This document shows, piece by piece, positions 38,065-45,954 of a stretch of DNA of 64,000 nt. The stretch lies in the NCBI GenBank assembly GCA_021414005.1, contig JAIOPH010000033.1, forward strand, positions 1-64,000, in the 5' to 3' direction. The first letter of the stretch is position 1. Each line of letters starts with the position of its first letter. The notes beneath the pieces are model-generated. The model was not told where the DNA came from and ran no database searches. It worked only from the letters and a program-made list of their open reading frames with translations. The position numbers and the translations under genes were made by a program. The stretch comes from Chthoniobacter sp. Lineage in GTDB: Bacteria > Verrucomicrobiota > Verrucomicrobiia > Chthoniobacterales > Chthoniobacteraceae.

Positions 38065-38279
38065 TGGGCGTGGAGTGGAAGGACGCGGAAACGCACCGGA
38101 AATTCGGCGACCGGCTGAAGATGTGCAAACCGTGGGTCAGCCTCGGCGACGTCGTCACGCTCGTCACCCGGCGCGACCCTGAGCCGGCCCGCGCCATCCC
38201 TGAGCGTTACACCCGCATCTCCATCGGCCTCGAAGAAACCGAAGACATCATCGCCGACTTCCAGCAGGCGCTCGCATGA
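38043..38279 (+). pseudogene. 3' remnant of a trans-sulfuration PLP enzyme (Cys/Met metabolism family)
   Basis: About 78 codons read LRGCGGMMGVEWKDAETHRK, then LKMCKPWVSLGDVVTLVTRR and RYTRISIGLEETEDIIADFQ before the stop. This is the extreme C-terminus of cystathionine gamma-synthase/methionine gamma-lyase-type enzymes: the S-L-G-D segment and the R-I-S-I-G-L-E ending are diagnostic. The lysine-bearing PLP domain is missing upstream, where unrelated sequence lies, so the gene is truncated. Confidence 0.7.
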
Positions 38280-38377
38280 AACGTCCGCACGAGCGCATGC
38301 GACGCGATTTCATCAAGGACGCCGGCAGTGGCGGCACCACAGATGCAGCCATCCTACAAGCGACCCTGCAGCTTTAG
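38276..38377 (+). pseudogene. Tat-signal stub of a lost exported protein
   Basis: 33 codons beginning MKRPHERMRRDFIKDAGSGG. RRDFIK is a twin-arginine signal of the same kind as RREFIK at the start of the oxidoreductase at 41907. Its ATG overlaps the stop of the PLP remnant (ATGA). The reading ends inside the lower-G+C insert that begins near 38345, so it is a gene start cut off by that insert. Confidence 0.5.
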
Positions 38378-39142
38378 CCAGTCGAGGTAATCCAGAACGC
38401 TCTGCAAATATGCGCGGAGCGGAGTGTATTGGTCGTTATCCATGTTTGGATATTTTTCCGCAGGGACCAAAAACAGGGACTCTTGGCCTTTGGCGACAGC
38501 CTCCTTGAGTGATTTCGTTTCGGCGTCATCCAGCAGCTTCGCCGGGTCACTCTCAACCTTCGGCTTCTGACGGCTGAATCCTTGCGGCGGACGGTCTGCC
38601 CCGAGAATTTCAAATCCAACTTTCTTCTTGGGGTCGTAGCCATCGGCTTCAAATGAGACACCCTCCTTTTTGAACATGAAATTAGACTCCAACTTCACTC
38701 CGTACGCTTCGAATAGCTTAAGCGTAACTTCCTTGGCGCGGATCGTGTCAAATACACCGACATAGGAGTTTCCAAACGAGATGCGGATTTGCGGAATTTT
38801 GACTGCCGGATTGCCCTCCACGATCTTTTCATTCCCTGTTTGCGAATGCTCAAACCAGAAGCCCGTTTTTGCCACCTCAGCGAGTGCCTTGTTTGCGATC
38901 TCGGCCGCGTTCTCATTGCCGCTTCTTAGTGGAGGCCGAGCAGGCAGCTTTTGTTCCTGAGCCTGGGTGTCATTGGTGACAAAAATCGAACTTCCCAGAA
39001 GACCGGCAAACAACAGCGTGGATGGATGGAACAAGCTGCGATTGCTGGTGTGGACGAGGTGCCTCCAATCTGTGACCTCGACAAATTGTGGATAACGTGG
39101 GTTGTAGTGCTTCTTAATCGCTTTCACTTTCAACGGTTTCAT
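38354..39142 (-). CDS. Exported KHYNP-motif protein paired with a radical SAM enzyme
   Basis: 262 residues, unrecognised family. Residues 1-37 are a long basic cytoplasmic lead with KAIKKHYNPRYPQFVEV. A hydrophobic helix follows at about 41-54 (STLLFAGLLGSSIF) with a possible cut after TQA-Q. The exported part (about 63-262) has two recognisable local patterns, FGNSYVGVFDTIRAKEVTLK and FEADGYDPKKKVGFEIL. There is no cysteine anywhere. The same K-H-Y-N-P-x-Y stretch occurs in the C-terminal tail of the upstream radical SAM enzyme, whose gene overlaps this one by 29 bases. It may be the substrate or a dedicated partner. The start at 39142 is preferred because upstream residues belong to the other frame's coding end. 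Confidence 0.6.
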   Translation of the reverse strand: MKPLKVKAIKKHYNPRYPQFVEVTDWRHLVHTSNRSLFHPSTLLFAGLLGSSIFVTNDTQAQEQKLPARPPLRSGNENAAEIANKALAEVAKTGFWFEHSQTGNEKIVEGNPAVKIPQIRISFGNSYVGVFDTIRAKEVTLKLFEAYGVKLESNFMFKKEGVSFEADGYDPKKKVGFEILGADRPPQGFSRQKPKVESDPAKLLDDAETKSLKEAVAKGQESLFLVPAEKYPNMDNDQYTPLRAYLQSVLDYLDWLKLQGRL

Positions 39143-39218
39143 AGGCTCGTTCTCTTTGGTTGTTGACGACAACAGCTTCGACAGTGCGAAGCAAATCGTA
39201 GTCAGGGTTGTAGTGCTT
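39099..39218 (-). repeat. 14-base direct repeat encoding the shared KHYNP motif
   Basis: The 14-mer gggttgtagtgctt (plus strand) occurs at 39099-39112 in the partner gene and at 39205-39218 in the radical SAM gene. Both encode K-H-Y-N-P in their own frames, 106 bases apart. The identity at DNA level suggests recent duplication of the motif or strong constraint. Confidence 0.75.
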
Positions 39219-40277
39219 GTTAATAAACAGCGGGACGCGACGGCGATATAGTCTTGCGGCAACGGCATCGGCGATGGGTGTCAATACCCTCTCGTGCTCA
39301 CACACAATGGGAGGAACACCGTGCAGTGTTCCTGTGCTTGCCAGACTGACACACGCGCAATGGCTGCTGCAGCGGGTTGCAATGCCGCAACTGCCACAGG
39401 ACGGCTCGGCGGCGATGCTTCCGGAAAAAAGCCTTTCGCACTTTTGCAGGTCAATGCCCTCCGAGACATGCCCCACTGCGAACTCGGACCGCTCGACAAA
39501 TTGGATGCAGGGGAAATAAGTGCCGTCGGGCGCAACGCTCAATTGATTGATGCCGATACGGCAAACAGTGTCTCCATCATTGTCGGGACGCGTGTGAGCG
39601 GCAATTTTGGAGTCAAAGGCGGACATGTAAAAGTGATGGCCGGCTTTTGTTTTCGTGAAGTAGAATTCCGCCAGGCGTTCATACTCCCTTTGAAGCAAGC
39701 CAAGGTCTTGATGCGTCCACGGAGCGGAGTAATCAAGCGCTGTAATCAGAATGCGCGAGCCCCACTGATAGAGAGCCTGGAGTGACTGAGCGAGGCGGCT
39801 GACATTGCGCGGTGTAATCACAGAATAGGTCGCAAAGGCCGTCGCCCGGACAGCCAGCAGGTGCAGAGCCTTCTTGGCCGCCTGAAAGGAAGCATCGCCA
39901 TTGGGCGCAACGCGGTCGCTCTGGGCCTCTTCATCACCATCCATGGACAGGGACAAAAAGATCGCGTGCTCCTCGCAAAATTGCAGAAATGCAGCGTCCA
40001 GAAGCAGGCCGTTCGTCGGGATTTTGAAATTCACGCTCACTCCCGCACCTCCGCAACGCTCTTTGATTGCAGGCACGAGCTGGCGAATCAACTCCTTGCA
40101 AAGCAGCGGCTCGCCGCCAAAAAAAGTGACGCCCAAATGCCTATGGCCAAGCGCAAGAGTTTGATCCGTCGCCCGAAGCGCAGTCTCAAGACCCATCTTG
40201 GGAGCCGGAAAAGAAGCGTAATAGCAATAGCGACAGCGCAGATTGCAGGCTTTTGTGACGTGGAAAGTAAGTTGCAT
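39114..40277 (-). CDS. Radical SAM/SPASM peptide-modifying-type enzyme
   Basis: 387 residues. The SAM cluster motif is C-N-L-R-C-R-Y-C (Cys11, 15, 18), followed by GGEP (54-57), PTNG and LSLSMDGDEEAQ. The C-terminal SPASM part has LSVAPDGTYFPCIQF and cysteines 239, 257, 294, 297, 303, 307, 309 and 326 for auxiliary Fe-S clusters. Enzymes with this layout usually act on ribosomal peptides or proteins (anaerobic sulfatase maturation, sactipeptides, quinohemoprotein subunits). After SPASM comes FINKHYNPDYDLLRTVEAV, which repeats the motif of the neighbouring exported protein. G+C is lower than the surroundings. It is the upstream gene of the pair. A sulfatase-maturase role is less likely given the partner, though a sulfatase lies about 3 kb away. 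Confidence 0.8.
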   Translation of the reverse strand: MQLTFHVTKACNLRCRYCYYASFPAPKMGLETALRATDQTLALGHRHLGVTFFGGEPLLCKELIRQLVPAIKERCGGAGVSVNFKIPTNGLLLDAAFLQFCEEHAIFLSLSMDGDEEAQSDRVAPNGDASFQAAKKALHLLAVRATAFATYSVITPRNVSRLAQSLQALYQWGSRILITALDYSAPWTHQDLGLLQREYERLAEFYFTKTKAGHHFYMSAFDSKIAAHTRPDNDGDTVCRIGINQLSVAPDGTYFPCIQFVERSEFAVGHVSEGIDLQKCERLFSGSIAAEPSCGSCGIATRCSSHCACVSLASTGTLHGVPPIVCEHERVLTPIADAVAARLYRRRVPLFINKHYNPDYDLLRTVEAVVVNNQRERAYETVESESD

Positions 40278-40608
40278 GCCGTCTCTTGTTCTATCGTTCC
40301 GTGCCGTGCCGTTCGTACCTCTAAAAAGAATCTGCTCCTAGTTTGCTGCCACGGGTAGCAGCCTGCGGACGGCCAGAGTGCGCGGAGCGGCGTCGGGCAT
40401 GGGCTTGATGGCCGGGGGCGTGCGCAGTTGGCTTACGCATGATGCTGCCAATAGAGCAGCCGCGGCTGACGCCGCCAAGGGCGAACTTTTTCAACTCTTG
40501 CTGATCGCCGGACACGTCGGGCTGGAATGGGTGCTGCGCACCGCTTCAAGAAAGACCACGCTGGTGGTGATGACGTTTCAGCGTCGCCGATTCCAAGCTG
40601 GCCCACGC
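40278..40608 (+). other. Intergenic region upstream of the radical SAM gene
   Basis: 331 bases between the starts of the radical SAM gene (minus) and the broken oxidase (plus). G+C rises to the genome level at about 40370, so the insert's right edge is probably near there. A short imperfect hairpin (gctgcc-acg-ggtagc) lies near 40342. No gene was accepted here; a 64-codon minus-strand ORF (40321-40515) has no support. Confidence 0.4.
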
Positions 40609-41816
40609 ATGAACCACCCCATCGCCCGCCGCCATTTCATCGGTGCCTGCTCTGGCAGTGCGCTGGCTGTGCTGACGAATGGCCTTTCCACGGCCCTCGC
40701 CGCGGAGGTCGCCTAGCCTGCGCCTGCGAAGCGCAGCTACGATGTCATCGTGCTCGGCCTCGGCGCGATGGGTTCGGCGTGCCTTTACCAACTGGCGAAA
40801 CGCGGCGCGAGCGTGCTCGGGCCGGAGCAGTTCGGCATCGCACACGCGCTCGGCAGCAGCAGCGGTCTTTCCCGGCAGACGAAAGTGCTGCCTTATCTCG
40901 GCGGCGACTACGAACCGCTCATCCGGCGCGCGCGAATGAGAACTGGCAGACGTTGGAGAAAGACAGCGGACAGCAGGTCTTTCATCCGTGCGGTTACCTG
41001 CTGCTTGGGGAGAATCAGAAAATGGATGCGAAGGCCGGAGTCGAACTGTTGGATGGCGTGGCGCTGGAAAAGCGGTTTCCGCAATTCCATGCACTCTCCC
41101 CTCGCACGAACGGCGTCCTCGATCCCGCGGGCGGCTTACTTCGTCCGGAACTCGCCATCGCCAGCCATTGCCAAGTCGCGCTGCGGTACGGCGCGCAGAT
41201 TCGCGCGCAGGAACTGGTCACTGCCTGGGAGACCGACGCGGACGGCACCACCGTCAGCACGGCGCACGGCCAGTATCGGGCGAAGCATCTCGTCATCGCC
41301 GCCGGGGCATGGAACGGCAAACTCATCCCGCAATTGCGCGGAAAACTCAGCGTAACGCGGCTGACGCTTGGCTGGTTCACGCCGGAGACGCCGGGGAGTT
41401 TTTCCGTCGAGCGCTTTCCGATCTGGGAGCACGGCGCGTTCTATGGCTTTCCCGTGCTGCCGGACTTTCCCGGCTGCAAGCTTGCCAAGCACTGGCCCGG
41501 CGCCCCCCGTCGATCCCGACACGCTCGACTGCCAGCCCAACGCCGCCGATGAAAAGCTGCTGCGCGACTACCTCGGCTGACACCTGCCATCGGCCAAAGG
41601 CACCGTCACCGCCTTCAAGGTCTGCATGTATGTCCACGCGGTCCCTGGCTCGGGCTGCTGCCCGGCGAGCGCCGCGTTTCCATCATCGCCGCTTGCAATG
41701 GCGGCGGTTTCAAATTCTCCAGCGCATACGGCGAAGCCCTCGCCGATTTCGCCACACGGGAAAAGACCGAGCTTCCAGTCGGGTTCATGGCGCTTTCCGT
41801 CGGCGGCAGCCGGTGA
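40609..41816 (+). pseudogene. Broken N-methyltryptophan/sarcosine oxidase-like flavoprotein with Tat signal
   Basis: MNHPIARRHFIGACSGSALA is a Tat signal interrupted by TAG at 40714. In the same frame follows SYDVIVLGLGAMGSACLYQL, the FAD-binding Rossmann start of the SolA/SoxA family. The frame shifts at about 40935 (ENWQTLEKDSGQQVFHPCGY, LRGKLSVTRLTLGWFTPETP), again near 41505 (DTLDCQPNAADEKLLRDYLG), meets TGA at 41578, and shifts once more to RRVSIIAACNGGGFKFSSAY, the typical C-terminal FAD-contact segment, ending at 41814. At least two stops and three shifts make it a pseudogene. Intact members oxidise N-methylated amino acids. Confidence 0.75.
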
Positions 41817-41906
41817 GCGCCAGAGCCAGAGAGTGGACTGGCGTGTTCCGATTTATCGTCGAGTCGAAATGCGCCCCGCTGCTACTTTCCGCAGCACATC
41901 CTCACC

Positions 41907-43115
41907 ATGAAACACCCACACATCTTCACCCGCCGCGAATTCATCAAGGACACCGTCGCCGCCGGCGTTGCCGCCGCAGCGATCCACGCGACCACCGGGC
42001 TGGCTGCCCCGGCGGCCGAGCCCGCCGAGGGTGCCATCATCCAGGGGCGCAAAGTGAAGGTCGCCGTGATCGGGTGCGGCAATGTTTCGGGTAGTTACTT
42101 TCCAACGCTCGTGGCCTCACCGCATGTCGAATTGGTCAGCACGTGCGACATCATCCCCGAGCGTGCCGAGCAGGCGGCGAAAAAGCACGGCGTGCCTCGG
42201 CATTTCCCGCATATCGACCAGCTGCTCGCCGGTCCCGCTTTCGACCTGCTGGTGAATCTCACCGACATCCAGCAGCACCATCAAATCAACCGCGCAGCGC
42301 TCACCGCCTCGCGCCACGTCTGGAGCGAAAAGCCGCTCGGGATCAACTACGCCGAAGCCAAAGAACTGCTCGACCTCGCCGCGGCGAAACGCGTGCAGCT
42401 TCTCGGCTCGCCGACCGTCGTTGCCAGTCCGCAGTTCGCCTTCATGGCCCAGACCATTCGCGACGGCAAACTCGGCCGCGTGGCCGCCGCCCATGCCAGC
42501 TACGGACACACCGGTCCGTCGTGGTCCTCCTTTTTCTACGAAAAAGACGGAGGCAGCCTGTTTGACCTCGGCGTTTACAGCATCACCACGCTCACCGGGT
42601 TGCTCGGGCCGGCCAAAGCGGTCGTCGCCATGACCGGCATCGTCACCCCCGTGCGCACCATCACCGGCAAAGGCGAAATCCGCGTTGCTGCGGAAGACAA
42701 CGCCATGCTCATCATGGATCATGGCGACGGCGTGCTCTCGCACATCCAGTCGGGCTTCAACTACTACACGGCCCGCGAGCACAGCGACACCGAGCCCGCG
42801 CATCACACGCTCTCCGTCACCGGCACCAAAGGCGCGCTGCACCTCGCCGGCTACGACTGGGGCCCGCACGGAGTGGACCTCGCCACGCGCGAAACCGGCG
42901 GGCGCTTGCAGCGCATGGCTGCGGAAGCCGAGGGCTACCAATGGCAGGGCGGCGCGGTGAAAATGGCGGAGTTCCTCGCCACCGGTGTGCGCCCGCGCTT
43001 CACCGCCGCCCATGCCGCCCACGTCGCCGAGATCATCGCCGGCGCGCACCAGTCGCAAGCCACCGGCCAGCGCATCGCGATGGCTTCGACCTTCGCGCCG
43101 GTGAAGCTCGCCTGA
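41907..43115 (+). CDS. Tat-exported Gfo/Idh/MocA-family oxidoreductase
   Basis: 402 residues. Tat signal TRREFIKDTVAAGVAAAAIH, then a Rossmann fold (KVAVIGCGNVSGSYFPTLV) and the family's E-K-P motif in SEKPLGINYAEAKELLDLA. The C-terminal half has FFYEKDGGSLFDLGVYSITT, the usual substrate-binding sheet. The dinucleotide presumably is loaded before export, as in glucose-fructose oxidoreductase. Substrate is probably a sugar or polyol; the Verrucomicrobiota carry very many paralogs. It stands alone, with remnants before it and the molybdoenzyme operon starting 121 bases after. Confidence 0.88.
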   Translation: MKHPHIFTRREFIKDTVAAGVAAAAIHATTGLAAPAAEPAEGAIIQGRKVKVAVIGCGNVSGSYFPTLVASPHVELVSTCDIIPERAEQAAKKHGVPRHFPHIDQLLAGPAFDLLVNLTDIQQHHQINRAALTASRHVWSEKPLGINYAEAKELLDLAAAKRVQLLGSPTVVASPQFAFMAQTIRDGKLGRVAAAHASYGHTGPSWSSFFYEKDGGSLFDLGVYSITTLTGLLGPAKAVVAMTGIVTPVRTITGKGEIRVAAEDNAMLIMDHGDGVLSHIQSGFNYYTAREHSDTEPAHHTLSVTGTKGALHLAGYDWGPHGVDLATRETGGRLQRMAAEAEGYQWQGGAVKMAEFLATGVRPRFTAAHAAHVAEIIAGAHQSQATGQRIAMASTFAPVKLA

Positions 43116-43236
43116 GTTTCAAGGACGCCGCCCGGCGTTTCTCCCGGGTCGCATCGGATGACAGAAATCTGTCAATGTTGTCATCTTCGGCCCCTCCCAT
43201 CGACACGGCATTTTCGAGGTTTATGTTCGCCGAACT

Positions 43237-43719
43237 ATGATCTCACTGAACGTTAACGGGCAGAGTTATCAGGTCGATGTCCCCTCCGACACTCCCTTGC
43301 TTTGGGTCCTGCGCGACATCCTGCACCTGACTGGAACCAAATACGGCTGCGGCATTGCCGTGTGCTGGGCCTGCACGGTCCTGATCAACGGCCAGGCCGA
43401 TAAGTCGTGCGACGTCACGGTCGGCTCGGCGGCGGGAAAGACGATCATCACCGTGGAGGGACTGGCCGATTTCCGGCTGCCCTCGGAGCCCATCGGAACC
43501 AAGGGAATGGGGCAGAAGCTGCAGGAAGCGTGGATCGCCGAGCAGGCCCCGCAGTGCGGCTATTGCCAGTCCGGGATGCTGATGCAGGCGGCGGGGCTTT
43601 TCCTGGAGCAGCGGCATCCGTCCGGCGGCGACATCAATGGCGCGATGAAGAACGTCTGCGTGTGCGGCACCTACCAGCGGGTGAAAGCGGCGATCAACCG
43701 CGCCTCGACCGCCGTTTAG
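43237..43719 (+). CDS. 2Fe-2S subunit of a molybdenum hydroxylase (IorA-like)
   Basis: 160 residues. The N-terminal plant-type ferredoxin cluster is YGCGIAVCWACTV with a later Cys in DKSCDV; the usual CGxC step is C-W-x-C here. The second cluster uses QCGYCQSGM and CVCGTYQRVK. This is the small electron-transfer subunit of isoquinoline 1-oxidoreductase-type enzymes. No separate FAD subunit follows, which fits the two-subunit Ior type whose electrons leave through cytochromes. The large subunit gene starts 15 bases on. Confidence 0.9.
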   Translation: MISLNVNGQSYQVDVPSDTPLLWVLRDILHLTGTKYGCGIAVCWACTVLINGQADKSCDVTVGSAAGKTIITVEGLADFRLPSEPIGTKGMGQKLQEAWIAEQAPQCGYCQSGMLMQAAGLFLEQRHPSGGDINGAMKNVCVCGTYQRVKAAINRASTAV

Positions 43720-43734
43720 CCACCGGAGAACCCC

Positions 43735-45945
43735 ATGAACAAACCGACGATTTCCCAAGCGACGGCCGTGGACCGCCGCAAGTTCCTGAAAGTGACGGGC
43801 GGCTTTCTCCTCGCCCTGACCCTGCCTGTGGCGACGAACCGCGCGCTCGCGGACACCTCGATACCAGCGAACGCCACCGGAACGGCGTTCATCCGCATCG
43901 GCGCGGACGAGTCGATCACCGTCCTCGTCGGCGGCGGCGAAATGGGCCAGGGCATCTACACGGGCCTCGCGATGGGCGCGGCGGAGGAGCTGATGGTCAC
44001 GTGGGAGAAGGTGAAAGTGGAGCCACTGCCCGCGATCGCTTCGTGGCTCTCCGCGGGCAGCGGCGGCATTCGCTCGCGGCTTCCCACGTTCCTGAAAGCC
44101 GGCGCGGCTGCGCGCGAAATGCTCGTGAGCGCCGCGGCGCAGACTTGGGGCGTGCCGGTCGCGAGCTGCCAGGCGGTGAACGGCACGGTGAAAAATCTCG
44201 TCACCAATGAAGTGCTCACCTACGGCCAGCTCGCGCCCCTCGCCGCCACGCTGCCGGTCCCGGCGGCCCCTGTTCTCACGCCAGCCGCGAATTACCGGAT
44301 CATCGGCACGCCGGCCGCGCGGCCCGATCTTGTGGGCAAGGTCAACGGCAGCGCGAAGTATGGCCTCGACGCCGTGGTGCCCGGCATGGCTCTCGGCATC
44401 GTGAAGCACGCCCCGGTGATGGGCGGCACTTTGAAAACCACGCCGTCCGTGCCCTCCGGCGCGAGCGCCGTGGTGCCGCTCGGGGCCACCGCCACGAACC
44501 CGGTGAACAACGCCATCGCGCTCGTCTCGTGGCTGCCCGGAGCCAACACGTGGGGCCTGATGGAGACGATGAAAAGCATCAGCAGCAACATCTGGAACAC
44601 ACCGGCGAATGCCGCGCTGCTCGACAGCAATGTTTTCAAATCCCAAGCCATGAGCCTGCTCGGTCGCGGCGCACCCTTTATCGCCGAGCAAAAAGGCAAT
44701 GTGGACACGGCGTTTGCCAGTGCCGCGCGCGTGCTGGAGATGACCTACACGCTGCCCTACCTGCCGCATGCCTGCATGGAAGTCCTCAACTGCACCGTGC
44801 GCATGACCCCGGCGACAGCGCCATTCACGGCTTGTGAAATTTGGGCACCCACCCAGGCGCCGAGCTCCGTGCTCACCACCGTGTCCGCCGTGACCGGTTT
44901 GCCGAAGACCGCAATCACGGTCTATCCGATGTTCATGGGCGGCGGACTCGGGAGAAAATTCGAGCAGGATTACATCACGCAGGCCATCACTACGGCGATG
45001 GCCGTTGGTCGCCCGGTGAAGCTCGTCTGGCCGCGTTCGGAAGACATGACGCGCGACCAGTACCGCCCGATGGCCGTCACGCGCATCCGGGTCGCGCTCG
45101 ATGCCGCGGGGAACATCACCGGCTGGCAGAACCGCCACGTTTCCCCCTCCATCTCCGCGCAACGCCGCACGACGCCGCTCACCGCGCACGATGCGAACGC
45201 CACCGAGGGCGCGACTGCGCTGCCGTACAATCTCCCCAACCGGCTCATCGACTACGTGCAGCACATGTCACCGATCCCGGTCGGTTACTGGCGCTCGGTC
45301 GGCTACTCGATCAATTGCTTCGCCGTGGAAAGCGCGATCGACGAGGTCGCGCTCGCGACCGGCGCGGACCCGCTCACGCTCCGCCGCCAGCTCCTGAGCA
45401 CCAGCACCGATCCCCTCGCCGCGCGCACGCTCGCCGTGGTGAACGCCGCCGCTGCTGCCGCGGGCTGGGAGACCACGGCGGTGCCCGCCGGACGCGCCCG
45501 CGGCATCGCCGTCGGCCAGGCGTTCGGCACGATCGTCGCGGAGGTCGCGGAGATCGGCGTGACCTACACCGGGGGAGTTCCGACAAACTTTACGGTCTAT
45601 AAAGTCGCGTGCGCGGTGGACTGCGGCACCGCGGTGAATCCGAACTCCGTCGAGGCGCAGATGCAGGGCGGCATTTTCCACGGCCTGAGCGCGGCGAAAT
45701 GGGGCGAGTTGAAATGGACCGCCGGCAAATCAAGCGTCACAAACTTCAACAAGTACCGCATGACGCGCCTGAGCGAAGCGCCGGTCATCACCACGACCAT
45801 CGTGAACAGCGGCGCCGCCATGAGCGGGTGCGGCGAACCCGGCGTCCCGCCCATCGCGCCCGCGGTCGCCAATGCCTACGCGAAGCTCACCGGCGTCCGG
45901 GTGCGCGACCTGCCTTTCTTCCCCGGCGCAACCATGGGCGGCTAG
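43735..45945 (+). CDS. Molybdopterin-binding large subunit of a molybdenum hydroxylase (IorB-like)
   Basis: 736 residues. Tat signal DRRKFLKVTGGFLLALTLPV, so the cofactor-loaded complex is exported with its 2Fe-2S partner. Family marks: GGGEMGQGIYTGLAMGAAEE, NGSAKYGLDAVVPGMALGIV, YTLPYLPHACMEVLNCTVR, GGGLGRKFEQDYITQA, and near the end the catalytic-glutamate region GCGEPGVPPIAPAVANAYAK. Xanthine-dehydrogenase-like chemistry hydroxylates an aromatic heterocycle or oxidises an aldehyde; the substrate cannot be set. A CGGAG before the ATG is a fair ribosome site. Confidence 0.9.
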   Translation: MNKPTISQATAVDRRKFLKVTGGFLLALTLPVATNRALADTSIPANATGTAFIRIGADESITVLVGGGEMGQGIYTGLAMGAAEELMVTWEKVKVEPLPAIASWLSAGSGGIRSRLPTFLKAGAAAREMLVSAAAQTWGVPVASCQAVNGTVKNLVTNEVLTYGQLAPLAATLPVPAAPVLTPAANYRIIGTPAARPDLVGKVNGSAKYGLDAVVPGMALGIVKHAPVMGGTLKTTPSVPSGASAVVPLGATATNPVNNAIALVSWLPGANTWGLMETMKSISSNIWNTPANAALLDSNVFKSQAMSLLGRGAPFIAEQKGNVDTAFASAARVLEMTYTLPYLPHACMEVLNCTVRMTPATAPFTACEIWAPTQAPSSVLTTVSAVTGLPKTAITVYPMFMGGGLGRKFEQDYITQAITTAMAVGRPVKLVWPRSEDMTRDQYRPMAVTRIRVALDAAGNITGWQNRHVSPSISAQRRTTPLTAHDANATEGATALPYNLPNRLIDYVQHMSPIPVGYWRSVGYSINCFAVESAIDEVALATGADPLTLRRQLLSTSTDPLAARTLAVVNAAAAAAGWETTAVPAGRARGIAVGQAFGTIVAEVAEIGVTYTGGVPTNFTVYKVACAVDCGTAVNPNSVEAQMQGGIFHGLSAAKWGELKWTAGKSSVTNFNKYRMTRLSEAPVITTTIVNSGAAMSGCGEPGVPPIAPAVANAYAKLTGVRVRDLPFFPGATMGG

Positions 45946-45954
45946 CGGCGACCG

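Noticed and set aside
39114..40277. Radical SAM gene as the anaerobic maturase for the sulfatase at 34524
   Set aside because: Sulfatase maturases act on many sulfatases and have a different C-terminal region; the overlap and shared motif with the KHYNP gene point elsewhere, and the gene lies in a separate lower-G+C insert.
40321..40515. 64-codon minus-strand ORF just upstream of the radical SAM gene, considered as a small peptide substrate
   Set aside because: It straddles the composition boundary, has no leader-like or repeated core pattern, and the KHYNP protein is the better candidate partner.
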